Assembly (NCBI GenBank): GCA_024277835.1
Contig: JAJRUK010000239.1
Location: 1-5,685 of the forward strand
From: Planctomycetota bacterium
Lineage (GTDB): Bacteria; Planctomycetota; Phycisphaerae; UBA1845
Direction of reading: 5' to 3'
Length of the DNA: 5,685 nt
The notes under the pieces are model-generated. The model was not told where the DNA came from. It worked only from the letters and a program-made list of their open reading frames with translations, and did not search any database. The translations under genes were made by a program, and so were the position numbers. The first letter of the stretch is position 1, and every line of letters begins with the position of its first letter. Shown here piece after piece: positions 4,310 through 5,685 of the stretch.

Positions 4310-5685
4310 ATGGCGGAACCGTCGTTCGTCCATCTTCATCTTCACACGCATTACAGCTTGCTCGACGGCGCAACGCGCATCGAGGGTTTGATCCAGCGCG
4401 CGAAAGAATACGAGATGCCCGCGGTCGCGATTACCGACCACGGCAATCTCTTCGGCGCGGTTGAGTTCTATTCCGCCGCGAGGGCTGCGGGGATCAAACC
4501 GATCATTGGGCTGGAAGCGTACCTCGCAACAGGCGGCGACCATCTCAAAAAATACCCGGGACTCGGCAAGGAGGCATATCATTTGCTTCTGCTTGCCCAG
4601 AATATCGAGGGCTATCACAACCTCCTGCGCCTCGCGAGCATCGCCTATACGAAGGGGTTCTATCGCAAACCGCGTATCGATAAAGAACTGCTCCGCGAAC
4701 TCTCCGGCGGGTTGATTTGTACGAGCACCTGCATCGGCGGCGAAATTCCGCAGGCGTTTCTTAATAAGGATCGAAAAGCCGCCGAAGACCTTGCCAAAAC
4801 ATACTTGGAAATCTTTGGCGAGGATCGCTTTTTCGTTGAGCTTCAGGATCATCAGATGCCCGAGCAGAAGATGCTCAACCCGGAGCTTGTCGATCTTGCC
4901 AACAAGATCGGCGTCGCGACCATCGCCACCAACGACGTGCATTACCTCGATGAAGACGACGTCGAAGCACACGACGTGCTTTGCTGCATCAATACGGGCA
5001 AGTTGCAGTCGGAAGAAGACCGCTTCAAGTTTCCCTCGGGTGAGTTTTACTTCAAGAGCGCGGAGAAAATGTCGGAGCTTTTTGCCGACCACCCCGACGC
5101 GATCAGCAACACCTTGCACGTTGCGGAGATGTGCAACCTTGAGCTTGACCTGACGCAGCGGTTTTCGCCGGTTTACAAAATCCCTGACGACGTCACGGAT
5201 GACGATGGAAATATCCTCGACGACGCGACGTACCTGCGAAACCTCGTCTACGACGGCGCGAAGAAGCTCTACGGGGACATCTCGCCCGAGCTTCGCAAGC
5301 GTATCGACTACGAGTTAGAGGTCGTCACCAGCAAAGGGTTCGCAAGCTATTTCCTGATCTTTTGGGATTGCGTGCGGTATGCTCGCGAGAATGGGATTCC
5401 CGTTGGCGCTCGCGGTAGTGGTTGTAGCTCGGTGATTACTTACACGCTTCGCATTTCGACCCCGGACCCGATTCGATACGGGCTATACTTCGAGCGATTC
5501 ATGGACCCCGACCGCGACGAGATGCCCGATATCGATCTCGACATTTGTCAGGCGGGTCGCGCGAAATTGCTAGACTACGTTCGCGAAAAGTATGGCCACG
5601 TCGCACAGATCATCACGTTCGGCACGCTCAAGGCGAAGGCTGCCGTGAAGGACGTCGCCCGCGTCATGGGCATGGGATTTGAAGA
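4310..5685 (+). CDS. dnaE: DNA polymerase III alpha subunit (DnaE), N-terminal 458 residues
   Basis: Replicative polymerase catalytic subunit, cut by the right edge (family members are usually 1100-1200 residues). The PHP domain fills about 1-285: HLHLHTHYSLLDGA (8-21), ITDHGN (41-46), GLEAY (67-71), YHLLLLA (90-96), TSTCIGGE (138-145) and TNDVHY (207-212). Predicted metal ligands H10, H12, D19, H44, E69, H91, C141, D209 and H211 are all present, the set found in PHP domains with proofreading exonuclease activity but degraded in E. coli DnaE. The palm begins with GARGSGCSS (366-374), then YGLYFERFMDPDRDEMPDID (390-409). D407 and D409 match E. coli catalytic D401 and D403; the third aspartate lies beyond the window. 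QIITFGTLKAKAAVKDVARV (433-452) is also strongly conserved. GARGS is one residue shorter than the E. coli GPGRGS motif. The N-terminus MAEPSFVHL matches E. coli MSEPRFVHL. It stands alone after a 501-bp gap. Confidence 0.97.
   Translation, partial: MAEPSFVHLHLHTHYSLLDGATRIEGLIQRAKEYEMPAVAITDHGNLFGAVEFYSAARAAGIKPIIGLEAYLATGGDHLKKYPGLGKEAYHLLLLAQNIEGYHNLLRLASIAYTKGFYRKPRIDKELLRELSGGLICTSTCIGGEIPQAFLNKDRKAAEDLAKTYLEIFGEDRFFVELQDHQMPEQKMLNPELVDLANKIGVATIATNDVHYLDEDDVEAHDVLCCINTGKLQSEEDRFKFPSGEFYFKSAEKMSELFADHPDAISNTLHVAEMCNLELDLTQRFSPVYKIPDDVTDDDGNILDDATYLRNLVYDGAKKLYGDISPELRKRIDYELEVVTSKGFASYFLIFWDCVRYARENGIPVGARGSGCSSVITYTLRISTPDPIRYGLYFERFMDPDRDEMPDIDLDICQAGRAKLLDYVREKYGHVAQIITFGTLKAKAAVKDVARVMGMGFE

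Noticed and set aside
4187..5119. A 310-residue minus-strand frame opposite dnaE
   Set aside because: The plus strand is unambiguous DnaE with intact motifs, so the minus frame is a by-product of codon bias.

Overview
The window is a chromosomal segment with a GC-rich, bacterial coding style. Several signs point to Planctomycetota or a related PVC-group lineage. The DnaE fragment has a palm-motif variant that I recall, without checking, from that group. The gaps between genes carry short GC-rich palindromic repeats of kinds I also associate, from memory, with planctomycete genomes. No 16S or tRNA gene is present to settle the taxonomy, so this is an inference.

Left part (1-1332, minus strand). 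A gene for a secreted, extremely cysteine-rich protein (463-1332) is followed in the same direction by the 5' part of an ECF-type RNA polymerase sigma factor gene (1-285), which runs off the left edge. The 177-bp gap between them carries two palindromic repeats. The cysteine-rich protein has a signal peptide, a Pro/Asp/Arg/Gly linker and five tandem ~48-residue units with a near mirror-symmetric cysteine spacing (CX3CX10CX9CX10CX3-4C). I cannot assign it to a known family, and it is the most novel item in the window.

Middle part (1333-3808, plus strand). A 234-bp divergent intergenic region separates the cysteine-rich gene from a complete ubiD-family prenylated-FMN-dependent decarboxylase gene (1567-3108). 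A palindrome followed by eight T residues sits 45 bp after its stop and looks like a terminator. Next is a small putative lipoprotein gene (3215-3808). Its start codon and n-region lie inside a 27-bp palindromic repeat that is identical to a copy exactly 2900 bp upstream, near the sigma factor gene.

Right part (3809-5685). A 501-bp non-coding stretch contains another probable dispersed repeat, a cluster of three hairpins (one a 16-bp stem whose minus-strand end runs into six T residues) and a plausible promoter and ribosome binding site. It leads into the 5' 458 codons of dnaE, the DNA polymerase III alpha subunit. The fragment has an apparently intact metal-binding PHP domain and the first two catalytic aspartates.

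The genes do not form one obvious pathway. The cysteine-rich protein and sigma factor could be a functional pair (same strand, neighbours), but this rests only on position. ubiD, the lipoprotein and dnaE look like independent housekeeping or accessory neighbours separated by repeat-bearing gaps. No CRISPR array, transposase, rRNA or tRNA was seen.
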